Shown: in pieces, positions 23,037-31,604 of the stretch
Layout of the letters: the number at the start of each line of letters is the position of its first letter
Position numbering within the stretch: the stretch's first letter is position 1
IMG/VR virus record: IMGVR_UViG_3300034108_000145
Location: 62,001-126,000 of that record
DNA: 64,000 nt
Direction: 5' to 3' (one strand)
Source: a virus
The notes under the pieces: model-generated
Seen by the model: the letters and a program-made list of their open reading frames with translations, nothing else
The model's database searches: none
What the model was told of the DNA's origin: nothing
Position numbers and translations under genes: made by a program

Positions 23037-24167
23037 ATGTCAAAAGTAAAATCTATAACAAAAAGAACAACACAGGAAATTCGTACTATTGAAACTTCTC
23101 TTATAAACAAAGAAGAGGTATTTAAAATGCTAGCGTTAGCAGAATCTACAGGACTACCATGTCTTCTAGTAGGTGAACCAGGTGTTGCTAAAACAAAAAC
23201 CGTATTAGACTATGCCAAAGCATGGCTTAACAAAGACGGTAAAATGACAGCTCAAGATTTTGCTAATAAGATTTACATCTTAGAAACAGATGAGGGTACT
23301 AAAGCATCAGAAATTAAGGGTATGCCTGACTTAGGTAAATTATTTACTGACAACGTGTATGATCTTAATACACCAATTGCAGATGCAGAGATTGTTATCA
23401 TTAACGAGGTAGATAAAGCTTCTTCAGCTATACGTAACGCTATGTTAGGTGTAATGAACGAGAAGTTCTTATTTAACGGTAAGCACAAGATTCCATGTAA
23501 GTGGAAGCTATTCATTGCTACCTGTAACGAAATTCCTAAAGAAGAGGCAGACTCTCCATTCTGGGATCGTTTCATGTTAAAGATGACGGTTAACCGTGTA
23601 TCTGCAGGTGAGTTAGTTAAGTATTATACTAAAGGAGCAAGAGACTACCGTGAGAAGTTTAACATCGGTATTCCTACTAATCAAGAGATTAACTCTTTAG
23701 AAGTACCAGTTAACAAACTAGAAAAGTATCTAGAAGTGGGTTACCAGCACAGTTCAGATCGTACATTAACTTTTGTACCGAAACTAACTAAAGCTGTATC
23801 TTACATCTGGGATATTAGTCTAGACAAAGCTCTTGTAAAGACAGCACAAATTATGATTGGTCAATCTGCAGGTTCTGAATTACAGAACAAGCTAATGAGC
23901 CCTGAAGTAAAAGCAGTGATGTCTAAAGTAGAAATGCTTCACAGCTATAACAGCAACGAACAACTTGAGTTAGCTGTAGCTGAAATTGAGAGCTTGGTTA
24001 ATACTTATACTTCAAGAGGTATTATGGACGAAACACAAGTAGAAGAGATTGAGCTATCAATGCAATATATCATTCAAAACCACCCTGCTCGTAAAGACTA
24101 TCAAACTTCAGAAGAGTTTGACAATATGATGGCAGAGGCTGTGGTTGAAGCTTCAGCTCCTTACTAA
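23037..24167 (+). CDS. MoxR-family AAA+ ATPase
   Basis: 376 residues from MSKVKSITKRTTQ. Walker A is GEPGVAKT (46-53), Walker B region VIINEVDKA (120-128) has the modified Asp/Glu-like motif NEVDK, and sensor 1 is ATCNE near residue 162. The overall layout (lysine-rich start, AAA+ module, C-terminal helical lid) is MoxR/RavA. It sits directly before a von Willebrand A-domain gene, the classical chaperone partner. In bacteria such pairs load metal ions or remodel complexes. The phage target is unknown. Confidence 0.88.
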   Translation: MSKVKSITKRTTQEIRTIETSLINKEEVFKMLALAESTGLPCLLVGEPGVAKTKTVLDYAKAWLNKDGKMTAQDFANKIYILETDEGTKASEIKGMPDLGKLFTDNVYDLNTPIADAEIVIINEVDKASSAIRNAMLGVMNEKFLFNGKHKIPCKWKLFIATCNEIPKEEADSPFWDRFMLKMTVNRVSAGELVKYYTKGARDYREKFNIGIPTNQEINSLEVPVNKLEKYLEVGYQHSSDRTLTFVPKLTKAVSYIWDISLDKALVKTAQIMIGQSAGSELQNKLMSPEVKAVMSKVEMLHSYNSNEQLELAVAEIESLVNTYTSRGIMDETQVEEIELSMQYIIQNHPARKDYQTSEEFDNMMAEAVVEASAPY

Positions 24168-24204
24168 GTAGAGGTCCACAAAATAATGTAACCTTCGGAG
24201 AATT

Positions 24205-24230
24205 ACAGATGGCCTTTTATGGTCATCTGT
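24205..24230 (+). terminator. Intercistronic hairpin (attenuator-like)
   Basis: ACAGATGGCC (24205-24214) pairs with GGTCATCTGT (24221-24230) with one G-T pair and a TTTTAT loop. It lies between the AAA+ and the vWA gene. No T-run follows, so it may stabilise or modulate the mRNA rather than terminate it. Confidence 0.5.
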
Positions 24231-24271
24231 ATCTCTTAAGGATCTCATAAATAAAATAAAAGAAGGTAATA

Positions 24272-25798
24272 ATGTCAACAGGAAAACAATATAAGAATGT
24301 ATATACCATTCTTGAAAAAGTAAAGAAAGGTGAGATACAATCTCATTATAATAATGAAGACGGAGGTCTATTTAGCAAGCTAAACTTCTATAAAAAATCT
24401 GATATGATTAAACCTTACATTCACTATATTGATGAACGTAAGATACAGAATATCATAGAGTCTCAATTAAAAGTTTACGGTACCAATATTAGAAAAATAC
24501 AAGATGAATATAATAATTTTTCTAAGACTGCTGCTTTTGCTAAAATACCAGACGATAAAAAACCAGACTTCAACAGTTTTGCACAAAAAGTTAATGAAAA
24601 CTATAACAAGTTTCCATCACATCTTAAGTATGATGTATTTAAGATGTACTATAACAAGATGGAAAAGTTAGAGTTTGAAGAACGTGATGAAAAAAACTAT
24701 ACTAAGTATAAATTTTTAGAGAAAGCTAATAATCCTGTGGGTAAGATTATGACCGAGAATGCAAATTTAAAGTCTAGTGTATTTACCCGTAACATGATGA
24801 TGTACTATCTACTACAAATGACTCAAATGGAGTATGTAGACCCAGATGCTCATCAGAGTGTACAAAACGGATTGAACGGCTCTTCTGATTTTGACAACGA
24901 TGGTGTAGATAAAGCTTTAGACAAACTGTTTAATAGTCAAACATCAAAGAACATGTTAGATAGAATGATGAAAGATGCACAAGAAACATGTAAAATGATG
25001 GATGACAATCTTGACCAAGATGTACAAGATCGTATGTTCCAAGAAGCTAATACAAACTCTGGCGGTGAAGAAGCTGGTAAACTTAGTCCTAATTACATGA
25101 GACAAATAGAGTCTCGTTTAGCTAGAATCAAACTATCAACAGGGTCATTAAAAGAAAAGATCAAAAAGCTTCTTGATAAATCATCTTCTTATTTCTCTTC
25201 TAAAAAGATTGTAAAGTATGATGATTTATTTAACGCAGATGACGTATCAGGACTTGAAGACTATGTATTCTTACACCCAAGGTTACGCAAGATTTTTGCT
25301 GAAGACCTTATGGTTAAAGAAACAAAGTCTGTAGGTAAAGTAGATGTGTATGTAGACGTATCAGGATCTATGAGCTCAAGCTGTGGTGTAAGAGATGTGA
25401 ACGATGATACTATTAGCAAGATAGACTTTTCTAAAGCTTTAATAGCTAAGCTAAAAGAAATGGATATGCTCAACAACATATATCTATTTGACACCCGTCT
25501 TAAAAAATCAAAGACAGACTTAATAAGTATTTCTATGATTGATTGTAACGGTGGTACAACTATTGATGTGGCTATTAATTCTATAGAAAAGAATGATATG
25601 AACGCGTTAGTTATCACTGATGCAGAAGACAGATGTCGTGTGTATTCAGATAAAGCTTTCTTTATAGGTGTAGAAGGATCTAACTTCAGACACTTTGATA
25701 GTGAGATTATAGAAAAGTACTCACAACGTAATCAAGTTGTCGTATTTAATGGCACTAAGATTAGTAAAGTAAATAAAGACGGTTATGTTATAAGTTGA
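24272..25798 (+). CDS. vWA-domain protein, partner of the MoxR ATPase
   Basis: 508 residues. The C-terminal von Willebrand A domain has the metal-ion adhesion motif DVSGSM (Asp 362, Ser 364, Ser 366) and further MIDAS ligands in CNGGTTIDVAI and ITDAEDR. The N-terminal two thirds are helical and charged without recognised domains. MoxR-vWA pairs (RavA-ViaA, CbbQ-CbbO, NorQ-NorD) act as metal-insertion chaperones or membrane-complex remodellers. Its stop overlaps the convergent barrel-like gene by 11 bp. Confidence 0.85.
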   Translation: MSTGKQYKNVYTILEKVKKGEIQSHYNNEDGGLFSKLNFYKKSDMIKPYIHYIDERKIQNIIESQLKVYGTNIRKIQDEYNNFSKTAAFAKIPDDKKPDFNSFAQKVNENYNKFPSHLKYDVFKMYYNKMEKLEFEERDEKNYTKYKFLEKANNPVGKIMTENANLKSSVFTRNMMMYYLLQMTQMEYVDPDAHQSVQNGLNGSSDFDNDGVDKALDKLFNSQTSKNMLDRMMKDAQETCKMMDDNLDQDVQDRMFQEANTNSGGEEAGKLSPNYMRQIESRLARIKLSTGSLKEKIKKLLDKSSSYFSSKKIVKYDDLFNADDVSGLEDYVFLHPRLRKIFAEDLMVKETKSVGKVDVYVDVSGSMSSSCGVRDVNDDTISKIDFSKALIAKLKEMDMLNNIYLFDTRLKKSKTDLISISMIDCNGGTTIDVAINSIEKNDMNALVITDAEDRCRVYSDKAFFIGVEGSNFRHFDSEIIEKYSQRNQVVVFNGTKISKVNKDGYVIS

Positions 25799-27146
25799 TT
25801 TTTGAACCAACTACCCCAAAAAACAGCATAGGTATCTCAGGATTAGTAGAAATACTAGTCTTGAGACCCATGTTGAATTTAAATCTTTTAGTAATAGAAT
25901 AGTCAACACCAAAGCCTGTCAGTATACCTACATCATTAGATTCAGTGAATGTACCTTCTTTAGTAAGATAAACTAAAGGACTACCTGATAAGTATATATC
26001 AGGAGATATAGACAATCGTTTAGTTAAAGTAAACGGTTTAGTATAAAACAATAGAATAGAACTAGTCAAACTAAATTGACTAGCTGCTTCTGCTGCAGGA
26101 TCAGGTTGATAAGCCGCCTCAGCAAAGCTTAAAGTGTAATTGACACCAGTTACACCCCATTTACCAAGAGGTTTAATATACGCATAAGTTGCAAAACCAA
26201 ACTTAGTACCAAATGCGTATGCTACTGTAGCACCAAAGTTAGATATACCTTGAAGTTTACCTTCATCAAAATGCATAGCTGTATATCTACCACTAAGAGC
26301 AAACTGTTGAAGGTTGCTCCACACCATACCGGTTAGTCCCCAGGAAGATTGTCCAGTCATAGAAGACTGAGATATCCCACCGGTCATAATAACACTGAAA
26401 CTATTATCTAGACTTTGCCCACCAGTAAAGTCAGAGTTAAATAATATAGGATTTACTTTAGCAGGGCCCTTGGCGGCACTCTTAGATTTAGATCCACCAC
26501 TAGATTTTGATTCTGATTTAGATTCTGATTTAGACTCAGAACTAGATTCTGAGCTACTAGATGATTCAGAACTACTAGATTCAGAACTAGATGAACTCTC
26601 CCCGCTGCTAGATGAGCTGCTGCTGCTAGATTCCGAGCTCGATCCTTGAGAATTGCTTGAACTACTAGCAGAGCTGCTAGCAGAAGATGAAGCTGAACTT
26701 GCTGCAGAAGAACTTGCAGATGATGCTGCACTACTAGAAGCAGAAGAAGCCGCAGAACTAGCGGCTGATGACGCTGCACTAGCGGCAGCTGAAGATGCGG
26801 CTGTAGAAGCAGCTGCTGAAGCGGCAGCACTTACTGCAGCAGATACAGCACCGGCTGTAATCTGAGTGCTAGTAACTGAAGCTTGAGCCACAGAACATGG
26901 AGATAACTTTCTATAATCTTCATATACTTGATTAAGCCATGAATTAAATGCACCACTGCGGACATCAGCTGCAGTGAAAACACGAGACTTATTATAAAAA
27001 ACAATAGTAGTACTACCAGTGATAGGGATAATAAACGTAGAAACAACTTTAGTACAAGGATCAATGAATGTTTGAACAAGAGTTTGAGACAACGCATAGA
27101 ACGGTAGTATTAATACTACAATGAATAAAAATATAAACTTTTTCAT
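25788..27146 (-). CDS. Exported protein: Ser/Ala-rich linker plus outer-membrane barrel-like C-terminus
   Basis: 452 residues. A signal peptide (MKKFIFLFIVVLILPFYALS, cleavage near 21-22) is followed by a short folded region. A long Ser/Ala stretch (about residues 100-230) runs through repeated AAS/SAS and SSES units with KSES near its end. The last ~220 residues alternate aromatic/hydrophobic and polar residues with Gly turns, as in outer-membrane beta-barrels, and begin with NPILFNSDFTGGQSL. It has no recognised enzyme motif. The linker region is a DNA-level repeat as well. A phage-encoded outer-membrane protein is unusual. It is the last gene of its operon. Confidence 0.75.
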   Translation of the reverse strand: MKKFIFLFIVVLILPFYALSQTLVQTFIDPCTKVVSTFIIPITGSTTIVFYNKSRVFTAADVRSGAFNSWLNQVYEDYRKLSPCSVAQASVTSTQITAGAVSAAVSAAASAAASTAASSAAASAASSAASSAASSASSSAASSASSSAASSASSSASSSASSSSNSQGSSSESSSSSSSSSGESSSSSESSSSESSSSSESSSESKSESKSESKSSGGSKSKSAAKGPAKVNPILFNSDFTGGQSLDNSFSVIMTGGISQSSMTGQSSWGLTGMVWSNLQQFALSGRYTAMHFDEGKLQGISNFGATVAYAFGTKFGFATYAYIKPLGKWGVTGVNYTLSFAEAAYQPDPAAEAASQFSLTSSILLFYTKPFTLTKRLSISPDIYLSGSPLVYLTKEGTFTESNDVGILTGFGVDYSITKRFKFNMGLKTSISTNPEIPMLFFGVVGSKINL

Positions 27147-27877
27147 TATTTAGTGAAGATTCCTTTCTTCACCATTCTATCTAAGATCCTAGCACAAGCT
27201 ATATCTAAAGCTTTTTTAGTAGCAATAGATATGGTTGATTGATTAAACTTAACAGGGTCTAAAGAAGCATCTGATAAACCTGAAGTTTCTTTTGTACTCT
27301 TAGCTTCCCCTAATCCAGAACCAGATATAATGGTCCCCGTCTCGGCATCAGTAAATCTTACTTGCAAACCGATACGAGTAACCATTAACTGTTTCGTGTC
27401 CCCCTTTATATATACAGATTCGTCTTCTGATATAGAGTAATCATAGCATTCTATAGTAACAAAGTACTTAGCTAAATTAATCTTACCACGACCATCTAGT
27501 TTATTCTCAGAGATACCAGCTTGGGAAGCCTGAAACTGCTTCACCATACGGTTTTTGATCTCTGTTTTATCCTCTGTAAATTTAAATCTATTTAAGTTTT
27601 CAAGGTATTCCATAGAGATATTAGCTACGCCAAGACCCACACGCTTCTCTTTAAGCTCAGGGTATTGTTCGTACATATCATCTGATATACCACACTTCAG
27701 GATTTGTATAGGAACCTGAGGCCCTTCATAATCTAAGAACTGACTGATGTCTATAGCTTTCTCAAAAGAAGCTTTATAGTTTTCAGTAGTAGTCTTAGCT
27801 ATTTGTGAAAAGCCAGCATGAACCAAAAGGAACATGCTAGCTAAAAACATAACAACAAATATTATTTTCTTTCTCAT
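27146..27877 (-). CDS. CsgG-like outer-membrane secretion protein
   Basis: 243 residues with a signal peptide (MRKKIIFVVMFLASMFLLVH; cleavage near residue 24). The body resembles the CsgG/curli-assembly family: strand-turn VGLGVANISMEYLENL, TIECYDYSISED, GLQVRFTDAETGTIISGSG with the Asp-x-x-Thr-Gly-x-Ile pattern, and a terminal helix ATKKALDIACARILDRMVKK. CsgG forms a nonameric outer-membrane pore. There is no lipobox Cys near the cleavage site. It overlaps the downstream barrel-like gene by one base and the upstream membrane gene by 4 bp (ATGA). Confidence 0.6.
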   Translation of the reverse strand: MRKKIIFVVMFLASMFLLVHAGFSQIAKTTTENYKASFEKAIDISQFLDYEGPQVPIQILKCGISDDMYEQYPELKEKRVGLGVANISMEYLENLNRFKFTEDKTEIKNRMVKQFQASQAGISENKLDGRGKINLAKYFVTIECYDYSISEDESVYIKGDTKQLMVTRIGLQVRFTDAETGTIISGSGLGEAKSTKETSGLSDASLDPVKFNQSTISIATKKALDIACARILDRMVKKGIFTK

Positions 27878-28095
27878 ACTTTAAGTTTATTGGAGTATCT
27901 GGAAAGTAGCCAATACAACAGCCAGAACACCCCGGACAAGCAATAGAATATGATATCGGTAGCCCAAAAGCTCCCAGTAGCGTTTAAGAGCGTCTTGAAT
28001 AAAAGATCGTATCCCAAAGGCAGGAAGAACATGGCCAGCATTAAACTGATATCTTTGAGAGAGTTTACTCTCCTTAGTCTGTTTCTTTTGTTCAT
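27874..28095 (-). CDS. Small two-pass membrane protein (start uncertain)
   Basis: A 73-residue frame, MNKRNRLRRVNSLKDISLML then hydrophobic segments (LAMFFLPLGYDLLF and DIIFYCLSGVFWLLYWLL) and a basic tail. The positive N-terminus and overlap with the CsgG-like gene favour it. A second frame starting at 28105 with MDPDEQKKQTKESKLS overlaps it and has an attractive N-terminus but then turns into a non-membrane sequence. The two could join by a +1 shift at the CTCTCTC run near 28,064. Holin-like or an export helper by position. Confidence 0.6.
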   Translation of the reverse strand: MNKRNRLRRVNSLKDISLMLAMFFLPLGYDLLFKTLLNATGSFWATDIIFYCLSGVFWLLYWLLSRYSNKLKV

Positions 28096-28119
28096 CAGGA
28101 TCCATGGGAGTTAATTAAG

Positions 28120-28749
28120 TTAAACAATATCTTTTATCTTGCCACACTTAAGACATTCTTCATCTCCGTCTCCATCAACGTCACCCCAAACGTGCTCACA
28201 CTGACGATGTGCAAAGTATTCATCAATCTTACCATCACCATCAAAGTCTAGACCATCCATTACACCGTCTCCATCCTCATCAATTTCTACACCTTTTTTA
28301 GCTGGTGCAGCAACTGGAGCTTCAGACTTTACTTCTTCTTTAACCTCTTCTTTAGAAGCTTGTGATTGAGCATTAGCTCTATCAGCAGCAGCTAAGAAAG
28401 CAGGATCTACTAATGGTGTATAGTTTTTAGGAGAATCTTTCATGTCATTAGTATTAGACATTGAAACTCCGTCTTCTTCATCCATCTTCTGTACAAGCAT
28501 CTTATCCTTGTCTGTATCAGAGAACCAGTAATCAATAATCTTACCATAAGAGCCAATGAAAGCTCCCAACAATAATAATAATAATTCTTTCCATTCACCT
28601 TGGATTGCTGTACCATAAGTAATAGCGGTAAAGATACCAGCTATAATAAGCATAAAAGATCCAAGTACTAACGCTGTAATAAACCAGCGTCTCATCATCA
28701 TAGAGCTAAGTAGTTCTTTAAAACCACTAGGTTGTGTGTTGTTTTCCAT
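28120..28749 (-). CDS. Membrane protein with calcium-binding-like DxDGDG repeats
   Basis: 209 residues. Two N-terminal hydrophobic segments (about residues 22-46 and 54-68) form a hairpin in the membrane. A charged, Ala/Glu-rich linker follows. The C-terminus carries EF-hand/thrombospondin-type repeats: IDEDGDGVMDG, then LDFDGDGKIDEYF, then VDGDGDEECLKCG with a CxxC pair. This suggests binding of Ca2+ in the periplasm or outside. A holin-like gene with such a domain is not one I recognise. Confidence 0.65.
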   Translation of the reverse strand: MENNTQPSGFKELLSSMMMRRWFITALVLGSFMLIIAGIFTAITYGTAIQGEWKELLLLLLGAFIGSYGKIIDYWFSDTDKDKMLVQKMDEEDGVSMSNTNDMKDSPKNYTPLVDPAFLAAADRANAQSQASKEEVKEEVKSEAPVAAPAKKGVEIDEDGDGVMDGLDFDGDGKIDEYFAHRQCEHVWGDVDGDGDEECLKCGKIKDIV

Positions 28750-28768
28750 ATAAATGTTTATTAATTAA

Positions 28769-29086
28769 TTACCACTTTGGAGCTTCTTCCTTAAACTCAT
28801 CACCTTCTTTCTTTTTAACTTTAGCAGCAGGTTGAGCTGGCTGAGCTGCAGGTTTTTCAATTACTCTTTCAATTACTTTAGTACCTCCACCAGCTTGTTG
28901 AGCTTGTTGGTTAGAGTTAGTAATATTAATTACAGGGGCTGGAGCTGGAGCAGGAGCTGCTTCTTTATCTCCACCACCTAATAGTGTACTTAACCATACA
29001 CCACCGGCTGTAACAACAGTACCTAATACACCTACTACAGTCTTTTTAAGACTTGACCAGGTTCCTTCTTGTGTTTCTTCTGACAT
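28769..29086 (-). CDS. Small single-pass membrane protein with Pro/Ala-rich tail
   Basis: 105 residues. One hydrophobic segment (TVVGVLGTVVTAGGVWLSTL, about residues 15-35) and a low-complexity Ala/Pro/Gln region (PAPAPAPVINITNSNQQAQQ) with Lys-rich end. It may be a holin-type or scaffold protein in the envelope. The family is unknown. Confidence 0.55.
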   Translation of the reverse strand: MSEETQEGTWSSLKKTVVGVLGTVVTAGGVWLSTLLGGGDKEAAPAPAPAPVINITNSNQQAQQAGGGTKVIERVIEKPAAQPAQPAAKVKKKEGDEFKEEAPKW

Positions 29087-29092
29087 GATATT

Positions 29093-29470
29093 CTATTTTA
29101 TAATTATTGGATGTTTTACTTCTTTACCGTTTATATCTATAAAGATAAAATCATAATCTTGTTTATTCAAACTAGATAGATCATATACTTTTTTAGTTAC
29201 TTCTTCTGTAGCAGTGAAGCCTTCTTTCTTTACAGGATCTTCTTTACCAAAAGGTACTACCTGTACAGAATATTTAGCTCCCACTGTAGTTGCAAACTCA
29301 GCTGTAACTACGTTACCTACTTGAGTGATTGACTTAATAGCAGTAGCTTCTGACTTTACCCCCATATTAATAGGCTCTGGAGCTGGAATGTCTATCTTAG
29401 TACAAGCATACACTATAAGAGTTGCTACAAGAATAAGATAGATAGCTAATAGTTTATTTGTTTCTTTCAT
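29093..29470 (-). CDS. Lipoprotein, 125 residues
   Basis: Signal peptide with lipobox (LLAIYLILVATLIVYAC, Cys near residue 23) followed by a beta-rich domain (VVTAEFATTVGAKYSVQVVP, about residues 53-72) of Ig/FN3-like appearance. The mature protein would be anchored in the outer membrane. It ends one base before the large exported gene's stop region. A role in the export cluster is inferred. Confidence 0.7.
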   Translation of the reverse strand: MKETNKLLAIYLILVATLIVYACTKIDIPAPEPINMGVKSEATAIKSITQVGNVVTAEFATTVGAKYSVQVVPFGKEDPVKKEGFTATEEVTKKVYDLSSLNKQDYDFIFIDINGKEVKHPIIIK

Positions 29471-29471
29471 C

Positions 29472-31604
29472 TTAGAAATTATTATAACCGGTTAACTTAA
29501 TTTGTGTAGAGTTAAGATTAATTCCTAACTGATTTCCTTTTGCATCTGCAGCATCCATAAGCGGACTAACTTTTACAGATGTAACAATATCAACACCTTG
29601 ACCAATTGTACTAAACTTAAGTTTAAAAGGAACTTTAACTCCAGTAATAACTTCAGAGTTATTCTTATCTAGAGCACCAAACTTAACACGTCCATCTTTA
29701 GAACTAGCAAACACATACCAAGTATTTGGTACAGTAGCTAATAGCTCTTCAAACTTAATCTTAGCAGGATCAAAGGTAAACTCAAACTGAAGACCAGAAA
29801 CACTAGATGATTTAGTATCTACGCTTACTGGAATTTCAATAGTATTAGAAGTTACAGTGAGGTTATTAAGATTTACATCAATTGAGCTAATATCAGCTGT
29901 AGAATTTAAAGAAGTTCCTGTAGCCTGAGTCTGCATAGATTGTGTTTGGAATGCAGAATTAGTAGCTAAACTATTAACAGCATTAGTTTGCACAGTAGCT
30001 GTACCGGCAGAACTTGTAACAACTTGAGAAGAATGAGATCTATTTACATCACCCCATAAAAGATACTTAAGATCTAAAATAGCATTAGTACCAAGCGTAC
30101 CTGTTGTAAAGTAAGTCTTAGGGTATGTAATGTTTTTCCAGTTAGCTGCAGTAATTGTTCCCCAAGAACGGTTAACATCTGCATCAAATGAAAACTCAGC
30201 TCTTAAACCGTAATCAACATTCTGATTATTAATATTACGTATAGAGCTTACATATAATGAACTACCGTCTTTAGCTTTAATTAAACTAGATGGTACAGTA
30301 TATAACGCCCATGTAGCATCTTCAGATACATATTCAACTGGTCCAGTGTATATGTCAAACAATTGAACACTTTTAATAGTGTTTGGAGCTACACCAGCAG
30401 GAAATTCTCTCATATCAATACGTAAACTACTAGATGAAGAACCAGGTGTTACATAACCCCATTCTACTTGACCAGCAATAGTCATAACATCTGATGCTTT
30501 CCATGTTGGAAGACTCATATGACCACCACTTCCAACAGTATAACCAGTAGGAAGCATAAATAAAGTATCTATACCAGCTACTTGTGCTAGCAATTGTGGT
30601 AGATCACCACCATCAATCGTCTTATTACGATTAATATCTGCAGCATATAATGATTGGCCAGTTTTAATACTTTGACCTCTTGAACCGTCCAGACCCATAG
30701 ATGAGAATTCACCTTGAGCTGTAGTAAAATCAGATATAGTGATTGCATTACCATAGATAGTATACAACTTGTCCATCTCATGCATTACACTAACTTCATA
30801 CACCTTATTAGCAGCTAAAGAGTTTTGATTAATATCAACTTCTCCTGTAGATGTAATAGGAAATAGCACTCCTGTATTAGTAAGAGTGTCTCTAAAAGAT
30901 ACTTTTAAATTTGATAAGCTATACAAGTTAGAATTTACATCCACTTTAGCTGTTACATACTTACCAAAGTTCTGGTTCATAACTACTGCTGTAGATAATG
31001 GAGTTTCCATTACAGTATTATCATATTGGCCAGCATCGTTCCAACCAGCTACAAAGTTTAGTTTAATAGGATTAAATGTATATGCAGTAGATGCAGCTTT
31101 AAGTCTAAATCTTATTCTAATAAAATCACTGTACCCGCTATAAGGCATAGCTGAGTTAGTAGCCCAAGATAATGTAGTTCTTAAAATAGCATACGGATTA
31201 TTAGCAGCATAGTTATACTGAGCATACTGATAATTAGTAGTACCGTTAGTAGTAGTATTACTACTAGATCCAGATGTTACAGGTACAAAATTATATCCTG
31301 GGTAATTATACCAAGATAAACTAATAGTAGACTGTTGTGGCAAAATACCACCGTTACCTCCAGTACCAGTGTGATCTACAGATACTATTTCAAAGTTATC
31401 TCTATCATACTGTACATCAAATAACAACTGACGTGTAGTGTTATTGTTCATACCATTACCATAAATGATATAATCAAAAACATCTCCTCTGTTAAGAGAA
31501 GACCCTCCTACAAATGTAGCAGCTTTAAACTTTTGCTGACCATAAGAAAGTGTCACAATAAAAGTAAAAAGTGTCACAAAAAGTGTCGTAATAATATTCT
31601 TCAT
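29472..31604 (-). CDS. Large exported protein with cohesin/dockerin-like segments
   Basis: 710 residues. An N-terminal signal peptide (MKNIITTLFVTLFTFIVTLS) is followed by Gly/Asn/Thr-rich beta domains. The segment YAADINRNKTIDGGDLPQLL (about residues 320-340) resembles a dockerin or calcium-binding repeat. Another, WGDVNRSHSSQVV, resembles its partner near residue 520. The C-terminal ~110 residues (VSGLQFEFTFDPAKIKFEEL start) look like a cohesin fold. No type IX secretion C-terminal signal was recognised. It could be an adhesin, a cell-surface fibre or a decoration factor. Similar architecture occurs in Bacteroidota surface proteins. Confidence 0.7.
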   Translation of the reverse strand: MKNIITTLFVTLFTFIVTLSYGQQKFKAATFVGGSSLNRGDVFDYIIYGNGMNNNTTRQLLFDVQYDRDNFEIVSVDHTGTGGNGGILPQQSTISLSWYNYPGYNFVPVTSGSSSNTTTNGTTNYQYAQYNYAANNPYAILRTTLSWATNSAMPYSGYSDFIRIRFRLKAASTAYTFNPIKLNFVAGWNDAGQYDNTVMETPLSTAVVMNQNFGKYVTAKVDVNSNLYSLSNLKVSFRDTLTNTGVLFPITSTGEVDINQNSLAANKVYEVSVMHEMDKLYTIYGNAITISDFTTAQGEFSSMGLDGSRGQSIKTGQSLYAADINRNKTIDGGDLPQLLAQVAGIDTLFMLPTGYTVGSGGHMSLPTWKASDVMTIAGQVEWGYVTPGSSSSSLRIDMREFPAGVAPNTIKSVQLFDIYTGPVEYVSEDATWALYTVPSSLIKAKDGSSLYVSSIRNINNQNVDYGLRAEFSFDADVNRSWGTITAANWKNITYPKTYFTTGTLGTNAILDLKYLLWGDVNRSHSSQVVTSSAGTATVQTNAVNSLATNSAFQTQSMQTQATGTSLNSTADISSIDVNLNNLTVTSNTIEIPVSVDTKSSSVSGLQFEFTFDPAKIKFEELLATVPNTWYVFASSKDGRVKFGALDKNNSEVITGVKVPFKLKFSTIGQGVDIVTSVKVSPLMDAADAKGNQLGINLNSTQIKLTGYNNF

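Noticed and set aside
26453-26830. Minus-strand Leu/Gln-rich frame overlapping the linker
   Set aside because: An alternative frame of the same low-complexity repeat, not a separate gene.
26653-26865. Plus-strand acidic/Ala-rich frame
   Set aside because: It is the antisense of the Ser/Ala linker repeat; its composition is dictated by the repeat.
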